Shown: positions 27,137 to 35,521 of the stretch, piece after piece | How the letters are laid out: each line of letters opens with the position of its first letter | Numbering within the stretch: position 1 is the first letter of the stretch | Source of the DNA: Proteobacteria bacterium ST_bin14 | Lineage (GTDB): Bacteria > Pseudomonadota > Alphaproteobacteria > Sphingomonadales > Sphingomonadaceae | Assembly (NCBI GenBank): GCA_002083655.1 | Contig: MSXR01000003.1 | Location: forward strand, 89,368 to 153,367 | Direction of reading: 5' to 3' | DNA: 64,000 nucleotides | The notes under the pieces: model-generated | Told to the model about the DNA's origin: nothing | Databases searched by the model: none | The model's input: the letters and a program-made list of their open reading frames with translations, nothing else | Position numbers and translations under genes: made by a program

Positions 27137-27598
27137 CTACGCGAACGGCAAAATACTCTCATACTGCGCCAGCGGCGGCGCGCCGGGCACGCGGGCACCG
27201 ATGCGCAGCAAATAGGCGTGGCGGACGATTTCTGCCTGCTGCTCAATCCCGTAACGCACCAATGGCTGGCCGGGCTTGATCGCATAATCATAGCGCGCAA
27301 ACGGCAACCGGCGCAGCGGCAGGAAAATGCCCGTCTGGTGCTGCCAGACATGCGTCATTTCATGGATGAACAGCCCCTGCGCATCGCGGTTTCCCGCGGC
27401 AAAATCATCGCAGTACCGGCAGCCCTTGGGATGGAAATGCATGTTACCGCGCGGGGCCATAACCGTCTCACGCGGCTGGAAAAATGCCCATTTGCGCTGG
27501 ATGATCCGAACCGGTGCATAATTGATTGCGGTGCCGAACACGCTTTTTGCCAGCGTGATTTCCCCGGCAGTCAGCGGCCTGCCGGGCGATACGGCCAT
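27137..27598 (-). CDS. Zincin-like protein with HEMTH motif (DUF4157/eCIS-core-like)
   Basis: A 153-residue protein with HEMTHVWQHQ, a HExxH zinc-binding motif as in DUF4157 (eCIS core) domains, preceded by FHPKGCRYCDD and a PLTAGEITLAKSVFG opening that also fits that family. Proteins of this type in sphingomonads are often labelled 'vgr-related'. Whether it is an active peptidase is uncertain because a third ligand cannot be placed with confidence. No signal peptide. It starts three bases after the stop of the PCuAC gene, so the two are probably co-transcribed. No contractile-injection genes are nearby. Confidence 0.7.
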   Translation of the reverse strand: MAVSPGRPLTAGEITLAKSVFGTAINYAPVRIIQRKWAFFQPRETVMAPRGNMHFHPKGCRYCDDFAAGNRDAQGLFIHEMTHVWQHQTGIFLPLRRLPFARYDYAIKPGQPLVRYGIEQQAEIVRHAYLLRIGARVPGAPPLAQYESILPFA

Positions 27599-27601
27599 GG
27601 C

Positions 27602-28042
27602 TTACTGCTTCGGCGCGGGGTCGCCCGCGGCGATGACGGGGGCGTCATATTCAATCTTCACATTATTGGAGAAGGTGAAGATCAGCATCATCTTGCCACC
27701 CGGCTTGATGCTGGGGTTGATGGTGAACAGCATCACATGCCGGCCGCCCGGCGCGAATTTTAGCTCGGCACTGGCGCTGACGGGCACGTCCTTGATCGGG
27801 GCCATCGATGCCATCGATCCGCTCATCATGCTTTCGTGTAGTTCGGTTTTGATGACGCTGGGCGCGGTTACGCTGATCAGGCGCGTATCGGTGTCGCCGC
27901 CGTGCAACGTGAAATAGGCGACGCCGGGGTTGCCCGCCACCGCAGGCAAGCGCACATAACCCTTGTCGACATAGAGTTGAGCAGGCTGGCTGCAGGCACT
28001 CAACGCCAGTGCCGTTGCGCCCAGGGTAATCATCACTCGCAT
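27602..28042 (-). CDS. PCu(A)C-type periplasmic copper chaperone
   Basis: A 146-residue lipoprotein (lipobox LALSACS) with a PCuAC fold. The copper ligands are seen in LHESMMSGSMASM and GGRHVMLF, matching H-x-M...M and HxM-type spacing in the family. It delivers copper to cytochrome oxidase. ATG 28042 is chosen over GTG 28048. It is divergent from dnaK and followed closely by the zincin-like gene. Confidence 0.88.
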   Translation of the reverse strand: MRVMITLGATALALSACSQPAQLYVDKGYVRLPAVAGNPGVAYFTLHGGDTDTRLISVTAPSVIKTELHESMMSGSMASMAPIKDVPVSASAELKFAPGGRHVMLFTINPSIKPGGKMMLIFTFSNNVKIEYDAPVIAAGDPAPKQ

Positions 28043-28128
28043 CGTCACTCTTTCCTAGCTTGCCCGATGTTCGGTCCGATACCCGGCCCACACTGGGATA
28101 AACGCTGCACTTCTAGAAAGGTCGCAAT

Positions 28129-28157
28129 CTTGCGGCAAGCAAAAGCCCACCTATATC
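28129..28157 (+). promoter_or_regulatory. Probable sigma-32 (RpoH) heat-shock promoter of dnaK
   Basis: CTTGCGG at 28129-28135 and CCTATAT at 28150-28156, with a 14-base spacer, resemble the RpoH -35 CTTG and -10 CCCATnT-type elements. Position is about 75 bases before the dnaK ATG, and dnaK is a standard RpoH target. It is a match by eye only. Confidence 0.6.
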
Positions 28158-28232
28158 GCCTTCAACGATGCGGCGAAGCGGGGGGCTTTGCCGTGAGGGC
28201 ATTCATTCAACTGGTAAGGGCCGAACACCACC

Positions 28233-30137
28233 ATGGCTAAAGTAATCGGAATTGATCTGGGTACCACCAACAGCTGCGTGTCAGTGATGGAGGGCGGCAA
28301 GCCCAAGGTAATCGAAAACGCAGAAGGCGCGCGGACCACGCCGTCGATCGTCGCTTTTGCCAAGGATGGCGAGCGGCTGGTCGGCCAGCCGGCCAAGCGC
28401 CAGGCGGTCACCAACCCCGAAAACACCGTGTTCGCTGTAAAGCGCCTGATCGGCCGCCGTTTTGATGATCCGATCACCAAGAAGGACACCGAACTGGTCC
28501 CCTATCACATTGTGAAGGGCCCGAATGGCGACGCCTGGGTAAAGGCGGGCGGCGAGGATTATTCGCCAGCGCAGATTTCTGCCTTCACGCTGCAAAAGAT
28601 GAAGGAAACCGCCGAGAGCTATCTGGGCGAAACCGTGACGCAGGCGGTGATCACCGTGCCGGCATATTTCAACGACGCGCAACGCCAGGCAACCAAGGAT
28701 GCCGGCAAGATCGCGGGCCTTGAAGTGCTGCGCATCATCAACGAACCAACAGCGGCAGCGCTGGCTTATGGGCTTGAGAAGCAGGACGGCAAGACGATCG
28801 CGGTTTACGATCTTGGCGGCGGCACGTTCGACATTTCGATCCTGGAAATCGGCGACGGCGTGTTCGAAGTGAAGGCCACCAATGGCGATACTTTCCTGGG
28901 CGGCGAAGATTTCGACAACAAGCTGTTGAACTTTCTGGCGGAGGATTTCCGCAAGGCCGAAGGCATCGACCTGACCAAGGACAAGCTGGCGCTTCAGCGG
29001 CTGAAGGAAGGTGCTGAAAAGGCCAAGATCGAGCTGTCATCGGCAGCATCGACTGAGGTGAACCTGCCCTTCATCACCGCTGACCAGAATGGCCCGAAGC
29101 ATTTGGTGAAGGCGATTACGCGTTCGGATCTTGAGCGGCTCGTCGAAGACCTGATCCAGCGCACGCTGGAGCCTTGCCGTAAGGCGATGGCCGATGCGGG
29201 TGTAAAGGCAGCGCAGATTGACGAGGTCGTTCTTGTCGGCGGCATGACGCGCATGCCCAAGGTGCGCCAGGTCGTGAAGGAATTTTTCGGCAAGGAACCG
29301 CATTCCGGCGTCAACCCCGATGAAGTCGTGGCCATGGGTGCCGCGATTCAGGCGGGCGTCCTGCAGGGCGACGTGAAGGACGTTCTGCTGCTCGACGTAA
29401 CCCCGCTGTCGCTGGGCATCGAAACGCTGGGCGGGGTGTTCACCCGCATGATTGATCGCAACACGACGATCCCGACCAAGAAGAGCCAGACCTATTCGAC
29501 CGCTGATGACAATCAGCAGGCGGTGACGATCCGGGTGTTCCAGGGCGAGCGCGAAATGGCCGCGGACAACAAGATGCTCGGCCAGTTCGATCTGGTTGGC
29601 ATTCCGCCTGCACCACGCGGTGTGCCGCAGATTGAAGTGACGTTTGATATTGACGCAAACGGCATCGTTAACGTGTCCGCACGCGACAAGGGCACTGGCA
29701 AGGAACAGCAGATCCGTATCCAGGCCTCTGGTGGCCTGTCGGACCGCGACATCGAGCAGATGGTGCGCGATGCCGAACAATTTGCCGAGGAAGACAAGAA
29801 GCGGCGCGAGGCGGCAGAAGCCAAGAACAATGCCGAATCGCTGATCCACACCACCGAACGCCAGATTGCCGAGAATGGCGACAAGGTTGACGCGGCGCTG
29901 AAGGGCGAGATCGAGGCGGCGATTGCCGAGGCCAAGACAGCCGTTGAAAGCGGCGATCCTGAAGCGATGAAGGATAAGTCCAATGCGCTGACGCAGGTCG
30001 CGATGAAGCTTGGCCAGGCCATCTATGAAAAGCAGGCTGCCGCTGAAGCTTCACCTGGTGCAGAAGCAGCACCCGAAGCCGCTGCAGAAGACGTGGTTGA
30101 TGCCGAATTCTCGGAAGTCGACGACACCAAGGCGTAA
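28233..30137 (+). CDS. dnaK: Chaperone DnaK (Hsp70)
   Basis: ATP-driven Hsp70 chaperone, 634 residues. ATPase domain starts with IGIDLGTTNSCVSV, followed by AYDLGGGTFDIS-like phosphate motif (VYDLGGGTFDISILE) and the VLVGGMTRMPKV loop; the substrate domain and an alpha-helical lid follow. The tail has the acidic Ala/Glu-rich linker typical of the family. TAAGGG precedes ATG 28233. A sigma-32-like promoter lies upstream and dnaJ downstream. Confidence 0.98.
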   Translation: MAKVIGIDLGTTNSCVSVMEGGKPKVIENAEGARTTPSIVAFAKDGERLVGQPAKRQAVTNPENTVFAVKRLIGRRFDDPITKKDTELVPYHIVKGPNGDAWVKAGGEDYSPAQISAFTLQKMKETAESYLGETVTQAVITVPAYFNDAQRQATKDAGKIAGLEVLRIINEPTAAALAYGLEKQDGKTIAVYDLGGGTFDISILEIGDGVFEVKATNGDTFLGGEDFDNKLLNFLAEDFRKAEGIDLTKDKLALQRLKEGAEKAKIELSSAASTEVNLPFITADQNGPKHLVKAITRSDLERLVEDLIQRTLEPCRKAMADAGVKAAQIDEVVLVGGMTRMPKVRQVVKEFFGKEPHSGVNPDEVVAMGAAIQAGVLQGDVKDVLLLDVTPLSLGIETLGGVFTRMIDRNTTIPTKKSQTYSTADDNQQAVTIRVFQGEREMAADNKMLGQFDLVGIPPAPRGVPQIEVTFDIDANGIVNVSARDKGTGKEQQIRIQASGGLSDRDIEQMVRDAEQFAEEDKKRREAAEAKNNAESLIHTTERQIAENGDKVDAALKGEIEAAIAEAKTAVESGDPEAMKDKSNALTQVAMKLGQAIYEKQAAAEASPGAEAAPEAAAEDVVDAEFSEVDDTKA

Positions 30138-30154
30138 CTAATGCTGCACGCAAG

Positions 30155-30184
30155 CCGTTACCCCCGCTTTTGCTGGGGTGACGG
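30155..30184 (+). repeat. Hairpin between dnaK and dnaJ
   Basis: CCGTTACCCC and GGGGTGACGG flank CGCTTTTGCT; one pair is G-U in RNA. There is no T run after it, so it is not a standard terminator; it may attenuate or stabilise mRNA, setting dnaJ below dnaK. It resembles other GTCACCCC-type intergenic repeats in the window. Confidence 0.55.
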
Positions 30185-30205
30185 CGGGCGGGGCGGGGGC
30201 CAAGC

Positions 30206-31336
30206 ATGACCACCGAAATTGATTTTTACGAACTGCTGGAATGCGAACGCGGCGCAGACGATGCGACGCTGAAATCGGCTTATCGCAAGCTGGCAATGAA
30301 ATATCACCCGGATCGCAACGCCGGATGCAAGGATTCCGAAGGTCGCTTCAAGGCGATTTCGGAAGCCTATGACGTCTTGAAAGATCCGCAGAAGCGCGCG
30401 GCCTATGACCGGTTCGGCCATGCGGCGTTCCGCCAGGGTGGTGGCCATCCGGGCGGCGCTGCCGGCGATGATTTCGGCGCGTTCAGCGATATATTTGAAA
30501 ATATCTTTGGCGAATTCATGGGTGGCGGTCGCGGCGGCGGCGGTGGTCGCCAGGCGGCACGGCGCGGCGCGGATCTGCGCTATGACATGGAGATTTCGCT
30601 GGAGGATGCCTTTAACGGCAAATCGAGCGAGATTACCGTCGACGTATCGGGCCTGTGCGACAGTTGTTCAGGTACGGGCGCGCGACCGGGCACCAGTGCC
30701 AAGGGCTGCAATACCTGTGGCGGCCACGGCAAGGTGCGCGCTCAACAGGGATTTTTCGTGGTGGAGCGCACTTGCCCGTCGTGCCACGGCGCAGGCCAGG
30801 TGATCGCCGACCCTTGCCCCAGCTGTCGCGGCGATGGCCGGATCGACAAGACCAAGACGCTGACCGTCAACATTCCGCCCGGCGTGGATGAGGGCACCCG
30901 CGTCCGCCTGAGCGGTGAGGGCGAGGCGGGCGCGCGCGGCGCGCCGTCGGGCGATCTTTATATCTTCCTGCACATCACCCGCCACGCCATCTTTGAACGC
31001 GATGGGACGACGCTGTTCGCGCGCGCGCCCATCAGCTTTTCAACCGCCGCGCTGGGCGGTGAAATCGTGATTCCGGGGCCTGACGGCGCGCATCACAATA
31101 TCCGCATCGCGCCCGGCACGCAAAGCGGCCGGGAACTTCGCCAGCGTGGCGCGGGGATGCCGGTGCTGCAGGGGCGGGGGCGCGGCGATCTGGTCGTGCG
31201 GATTGAGGTGGAAACGCCCACCAAGCTTTCAGCGCGCCAGCGCGAGCTGCTGGAGGAATTCCGTGCGACGGAAACCGGCCAGGAAAGTCCGCAATCAAGT
31301 GGGTTCTTCGCCAAGCTAAAGGGTGCCTGGGGGTAA
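30206..31336 (+). CDS. dnaJ: Co-chaperone DnaJ (Hsp40)
   Basis: A 376-residue type I J-protein. J domain at the N-terminus with the HPD motif in MKYHPDRN, then a Gly/Phe-rich linker, a zinc domain of four CxxCxGxG repeats (CDSCSGTG, CNTCGGHG, CPSCHGAG, CPSCRGDG) and the C-terminal substrate-binding region. It stimulates DnaK ATPase. It follows dnaK by 68 bases containing a hairpin. Confidence 0.97.
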   Translation: MTTEIDFYELLECERGADDATLKSAYRKLAMKYHPDRNAGCKDSEGRFKAISEAYDVLKDPQKRAAYDRFGHAAFRQGGGHPGGAAGDDFGAFSDIFENIFGEFMGGGRGGGGGRQAARRGADLRYDMEISLEDAFNGKSSEITVDVSGLCDSCSGTGARPGTSAKGCNTCGGHGKVRAQQGFFVVERTCPSCHGAGQVIADPCPSCRGDGRIDKTKTLTVNIPPGVDEGTRVRLSGEGEAGARGAPSGDLYIFLHITRHAIFERDGTTLFARAPISFSTAALGGEIVIPGPDGAHHNIRIAPGTQSGRELRQRGAGMPVLQGRGRGDLVVRIEVETPTKLSARQRELLEEFRATETGQESPQSSGFFAKLKGAWG

Positions 31337-31498
31337 GGGCTGCTGCAAGCCGGGCGCCGCATACCCATTTTGGGCTGTTTGTGCTCCCGATCAGCCGTTT
31401 TGCGGCTGAGCGGTCCGACATTAACCTTAGCGTGATGCGTTTCGTAAACCCGGTATGTTTTATGCCAACGCTTAGTTTGTTTTACTAAGTGGTGGGCA

Positions 31499-32659
31499 AT
31501 GCGGATGAAATTCGGATCATCGAGGGATTCTGACAGTCTGTTGCAGGGCGAGTGGCGGCAGCCGGGTACGGCCAGCCCGGTCGCACCCGATGGCAAACGC
31601 CCGGCGGTGCGGCGCACGCTGGGGCCGGCGGCGCTTCACCTGGGCGCGCGCCGGGCATCGGTGGCGCAGGAACGCAATCGTGCTCGTGACATTGTCACAA
31701 CCGCCAAACAGCAACTCGCCAGTGCATATGATGATGTCCGGTTTGGCCGGGGGCTTGATGTCGACAAGCTGTGGCCGTTGGTGAGCAGCATTCAGGCATC
31801 GATTTCACGCCACCCCAGCGCCGTGATGGGCGTAACGCGGCTGAAAGATCGCCACGAATATACCTATGTCCATTCAGTTGCGGTTTGTGGCCTGATGATC
31901 AGCCTTGCGCGACAGATGGGGCTCGACCCTGCGCTGCATCGCGAACTCGGTCTTGCCGGAATGCTGCACGATATCGGCAAGGCGCGCGTGCCGACGATGC
32001 TGCTCGACAAGCCCGGCCAGTTGACGCTGGAAGAGCGCGATATTGTTCGCAATCATCCCTATTGGGGTTTTGATCTGCTGACCAAAGGAGACCAGCTGCT
32101 AGGGTCGGACCAGCGGTTGTCGCCAATTGTGGTCGATGTGTGCCTGCACCATCACGAACGGATCGACGGCACCGGCTATCCCGATCAGCAGCAGGGCGAG
32201 CAGATCTCTGTCTATGCGCGGATGGCAGCGATTTGCGACATTTATGACGCGATGACATCTGCGCGCGTTTACAAAGCGGCTTCATCGCCCGCAGAGGTGC
32301 TGGAATATCTGGTGGCCAATCCCGGTAAGGTGGATGCTGATATTCTGCGCACATTTTCGGTGATGATCGGCATTTTTCCGGTTGGATCGCTCGTGCGCTT
32401 GCAGAGCAACCGGCTGGCGGTGGTGCTCGATGAGGCTGATGACGACGCCATCGGCCCGGCCGTCTGCCCCTTTTTCTGCATCCAGACCCGGCAATCCTTG
32501 CCGCTGCGCAGGACCGCACCGGGGCTCGACCCGATCGTTGGTATTGAGCTGCCGAGCCGCTGGAACTTGCTGTGCTGGCCCGAAACCCGGTCGGCGATTC
32601 TGGCGCAATTCAGTGAAGAGGCGCTTGGCAGTGGCAGCGACATGGAAGATCTCGGCTGA
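31499..32659 (+). CDS. HD-GYP domain phosphodiesterase (probable c-di-GMP hydrolase)
   Basis: 386 residues, with an HD-GYP domain: HDIGK, HHHERIDGTGYP, and following metal-site residues including DIYDAMTS. The extended HHExxDGxGYP motif is intact, so c-di-GMP hydrolysis is likely. The N-terminal 100 residues are of no recognised type (DUF3391-like placement), and there is no receiver domain or membrane segment. The ribosome site before ATG 31499 is weak. A CTTAG/CTAAG inverted repeat (31471-31488) sits in the leader. No adjacent GGDEF gene. Confidence 0.88.
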   Translation: MRMKFGSSRDSDSLLQGEWRQPGTASPVAPDGKRPAVRRTLGPAALHLGARRASVAQERNRARDIVTTAKQQLASAYDDVRFGRGLDVDKLWPLVSSIQASISRHPSAVMGVTRLKDRHEYTYVHSVAVCGLMISLARQMGLDPALHRELGLAGMLHDIGKARVPTMLLDKPGQLTLEERDIVRNHPYWGFDLLTKGDQLLGSDQRLSPIVVDVCLHHHERIDGTGYPDQQQGEQISVYARMAAICDIYDAMTSARVYKAASSPAEVLEYLVANPGKVDADILRTFSVMIGIFPVGSLVRLQSNRLAVVLDEADDDAIGPAVCPFFCIQTRQSLPLRRTAPGLDPIVGIELPSRWNLLCWPETRSAILAQFSEEALGSGSDMEDLG

Positions 32660-32767
32660 ATGCCAGGCGCGATCAGCGCCGCCGCGATAATAGCTGTTGC
32701 CGCCGCTTGCCGCCCTTGGCCGCCCCCTTGCGGCATGTGCAGTGACCGGGGGGCGGCGGTTGGTGGA

Positions 32768-32851
32768 TCAGAGGATCAGGATCGCCCCGATCACTAACGC
32801 CTGAGCTGCAATGGCCACAACGCCTGTGGCGACGGCTTCAAAGCTACGCAT
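32768..32851 (-). CDS. 27-residue single-membrane-span peptide
   Basis: A very small open frame, MRSFEAVATGVVAIAAQALV then IGAILIL, preceded by GGAG with an eight-base spacer. Almost the whole peptide after residue 6 is hydrophobic, forming one membrane helix. The start and ribosome site are convincing, and its stop falls 108 bases after the convergent HD-GYP gene. Short peptides of this pattern occur in sphingomonads, though I cannot name a family. The surrounding 300-base gap otherwise holds only palindromes near 32867-32882 and 32913-32943. Confidence 0.55.
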   Translation of the reverse strand: MRSFEAVATGVVAIAAQALVIGAILIL

Positions 32852-32912
32852 GGTTTAGTCTCCAACGCCGGATCATTCCGGCACCGTTCAGATGGAGATT
32901 ATTACGCAGTCA

Positions 32913-32943
32913 CGCAATTTTATTACGCGTAATCGTGATTGCG
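32913..32943. promoter_or_regulatory. AT-rich palindromic element between purB and the small peptide gene
   Basis: The core ATTACGCGTAAT at 32922-32933 is a perfect 12-base palindrome, flanked nearly symmetrically by CGCAAT (32913-32918) and ATTGCG (32938-32943). It lies upstream of the 27-residue peptide gene and just beyond the end of purB. It could be an operator or a promoter; the protein is unknown. Confidence 0.4.
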
Positions 32944-32963
32944 CCCCACGCAATTCGCTTGCC

Positions 32964-34277
32964 CTAATCGCCAAACACCCGCGCAAATATCGTGTCGACA
33001 TGCTTCAGGTGATAGCCAAGATCAAACTTCGCCTCGATTTCAGGTGCTGGCAGGGCGGCGGTTACATCGGGGTCAGCGATCAGCAGGTCGAGCAGCGATA
33101 GTTCGCCGTCGCTTTCCCACACTTTCATCGCGTTGCGTTGCACCAGCCGGTACGAATCCTCGCGGCTCACCCCGGCTTGGGTCAGCGCCAGCAGCACGCG
33201 CTGCGAGTGGACCAGCCCGCCCATCTTGTTCAGGTTCTTTGCCATCCGCTCGGGATAAACGAGCAATTTGTCCATCACTCCGGTCATCCGCGCCAAGGCG
33301 AAATCGAGCGTGATCGTCGCGTCTGGGCCGATATAGCGCTCCACGGAGGAATGGCTGATATCGCGTTCATGCCATAGTGCGACGTTTTCCAGCGCGGGCG
33401 TAACATAACCGCGCACCATCCGCGCCAGGCCGGTCAGGTTTTCGGTCAGTACGGGGTTGCGCTTGTGCGGCATGGCAGACGACCCCTTTTGCCCCGGGGC
33501 GAAATATTCCTCCGCCTCCAGCACCTCGGTACGCTGCAAATGGCGGATTTCGGTCGCGAGCCGCTCTATCGAGCTGGCGATCACGCCCAATGTCGCAAAA
33601 AACATCGCATGGCGATCACGCGGGATGACCTGGGTGGAGACGGGTTCAACGGTCAGCCTCAGCTTGGCCGCAACATGCGCCTCCACTGCCGGATCGATAT
33701 TGGCAAACGTGCCGACCGCGCCGGAGATGGCGCAGGTGGCGATATCAGCGCGGGCCGCGACCAGCCGCGCGCGGTTGCGATCAAATTCGGCATAGGCCTG
33801 GGCCAGTTTCAGCCCGAAAGTGACCGGTTCGGCGTGGATGCCGTGGCTGCGGCCGATTGTCGGCGTCAATTTATGCTCAAGCGCGCGGCGCTTCAGCACC
33901 ACGAGCAGCGCGTCAAGATCGGCGATCAGCAGATCGGCCGCGCGCGCAAGTTGTACCGCCAGGCAGGTATCGAGCACATCGGATGACGTCATGCCCTGGT
34001 GCATGAAGCGCGCTTCATCCCCCACCTGTTCAGCCACCCAGGTAAGGAAGGCGATCACGTCATGCTTGGTGACAGCCTCAATCGCGTCGATGGCGGCCAC
34101 ATCGATCACCGGGTTGGTCGCCCACCAGCGCCACAGCGCGGCGGCGGCTTCTTTTGGCACCACGCCCAGATCCGCCAGCGCGTCGGTGGCATGCGCTTCA
34201 ATCTCAAACCAGATGCGGAAACGCGCCTCGGGCGTCCATAGGGCGACCATATCGGGGCGGGAGTAGCGGGGGATCAT
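32964..34277 (-). CDS. purB: Adenylosuccinate lyase
   Basis: Acts twice in purine synthesis, splitting SAICAR and adenylosuccinate with release of fumarate. The 437-residue protein contains the family signature GSSAMPHKRNPVL and the catalytic-His region MTSSDVLDT. ATG 34277 is chosen: the frame stays open to 34457, but the added 60 residues have no family counterpart and AAGGAAAG lies before ATG 34277. Confidence 0.95.
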   Translation of the reverse strand: MIPRYSRPDMVALWTPEARFRIWFEIEAHATDALADLGVVPKEAAAALWRWWATNPVIDVAAIDAIEAVTKHDVIAFLTWVAEQVGDEARFMHQGMTSSDVLDTCLAVQLARAADLLIADLDALLVVLKRRALEHKLTPTIGRSHGIHAEPVTFGLKLAQAYAEFDRNRARLVAARADIATCAISGAVGTFANIDPAVEAHVAAKLRLTVEPVSTQVIPRDRHAMFFATLGVIASSIERLATEIRHLQRTEVLEAEEYFAPGQKGSSAMPHKRNPVLTENLTGLARMVRGYVTPALENVALWHERDISHSSVERYIGPDATITLDFALARMTGVMDKLLVYPERMAKNLNKMGGLVHSQRVLLALTQAGVSREDSYRLVQRNAMKVWESDGELSLLDLLIADPDVTAALPAPEIEAKFDLGYHLKHVDTIFARVFGD

Positions 34278-34492
34278 CGGCTTTCCTTGATCATGAAACG
34301 GCAGATCGTCGCGTCCGGCGAACGGACTCGGGACGAGCCGCGACCTAGCAGGGACGGGCCGTGCCGCCAAACGAGCAAATGATGCAGCCAAATCAACGCT
34401 GCGGGGTTGGTGGTGATGAGGAAGCTCGCCGATGTCCCCCTGTATAATGCGGGCCACCTCGCTGAAGTTACGTGATAAACTGGAGAAAAATC

Positions 34493-34921
34493 ATGAAGAA
34501 GTTCACCCTTGTTGCCGGTGCGATGCTGATGGCCGCGCCTGCAATCGCCCAACAGGCACCAACCGGTATGCAACAGCTTCCACCGTCATCGGCAGCCCCA
34601 GTGCAGATGCAGACGCCGCCATCAACCGCCCCTGCCGAAGTGCCGGCAACACCTGCGCCTGTCACCGGTACTGATCAGATTGCACAGGTCGTGGAAGCTG
34701 AATTCCCTACCTATGACAAGGATGCCAATGGCAGTCTGAACACCGCCGAATTCTGCACGTGGATGGTCGCGTTACGATCAGCCACCGACAAATCGGTAAC
34801 GGCCGAAAGCAAGTCGATGAAGGCTTGGGCGAAGAGCGCCTTTGCGCAGGCCGACGCCGATAAGAGCAAGTCAATCACCAAGATCGAGCTGACCGGATTC
34901 CTTGCCCAGCCCAAGGGGTAA
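34493..34921 (+). CDS. Secreted EF-hand calcium-binding protein
   Basis: A 142-residue exported protein with signal MKKFTLVAGAMLMAAPAIAQ, a Pro/Thr/Ala-rich linker, and two EF-hand loops: DKDANGSLNTAE and DADKSKSITKIE (the second has Lys/Ser in the usual Asn/Gly places, so it may bind weakly). GGAGAAAAATC precedes ATG 34493. A strong terminator follows. It probably senses or buffers calcium in the periplasm; exact role unknown. Confidence 0.85.
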   Translation: MKKFTLVAGAMLMAAPAIAQQAPTGMQQLPPSSAAPVQMQTPPSTAPAEVPATPAPVTGTDQIAQVVEAEFPTYDKDANGSLNTAEFCTWMVALRSATDKSVTAESKSMKAWAKSAFAQADADKSKSITKIELTGFLAQPKG

Positions 34922-34956
34922 TCCGCACCACAACGCCGGGCATGTAACACCCGCGT

Positions 34957-34997
34957 GCGGCCGCGATACTTCCCCTGGTATCGCGGCCGCTTTTTTT
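34957..34997 (+). terminator. Rho-independent terminator after the EF-hand gene
   Basis: GCGGCCGCGATAC pairs perfectly with GTATCGCGGCCGC over 13 bases around an 8-base loop, followed by TTTTTTT. On the other strand it would also end transcription from the GFA gene, which stops at 35010. Confidence 0.95.
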
Positions 34998-35009
34998 GGG
35001 CGACCAGCG

Positions 35010-35465
35010 TCAGGGAGCCGCAATGCCGACGAAACTAGCCCATTCTTCCGGCGTGCGGGGCTGTTCGTCCATGGCTTTCACGCCATCTGGCAGGGTGATC
35101 CACGCTTGCTTGCTGCCCACCCACAGATGGGCGACCGGCACCACATCTGCGCTGTTTTCCAGCGTACCACAGCGCAGCGACGCTAATGCGGGTCTCGAAT
35201 CATTTTCTGCAAAAATGCGCGTCTTGCATTTGCTGCAGCCGGTAATCTGCGACATCGCCCCGCTGGGCTGTGCATAGCTGCCAACGTCCAGATCACCCTC
35301 AATCTGGATATCCTTTTTTGCAAACAGCATGTGCTCGCTGAACGCGCTGCCTGTACGGGTCTGGCAGTCGGTACAATGGCAGGCATAGGGGTTGAAGCGG
35401 AATCCGGGTCGCAGGACATAGCGAACGCTGCCGCACAGGCATTGGCCCCGAAGTTCACCTTGCAT
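35010..35465 (-). CDS. GFA/CENP-V family zinc protein
   Basis: A 151-residue member of the GFA (glutathione-dependent formaldehyde-activating-like) family. Zinc-binding cysteines are in CLCGSVRY, ACHCTDCQ and GCSKCKTR, in the usual order. Family name notwithstanding, most members have no proven enzymatic role. Single gene facing the EF-hand gene across a shared terminator. Confidence 0.85.
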   Translation of the reverse strand: MQGELRGQCLCGSVRYVLRPGFRFNPYACHCTDCQTRTGSAFSEHMLFAKKDIQIEGDLDVGSYAQPSGAMSQITGCSKCKTRIFAENDSRPALASLRCGTLENSADVVPVAHLWVGSKQAWITLPDGVKAMDEQPRTPEEWASFVGIAAP

Positions 35466-35521
35466 TGCTCAACTCCTTTCGATTGATCGTTATTGCACGG
35501 AACACCGCCCGTTCCGCCTTT

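Noticed and set aside
31391..31409. Terminator after dnaJ
   Set aside because: TCAGCCG/CGGCTGA form a hairpin but no T run follows, so a Rho-independent terminator is not supported.
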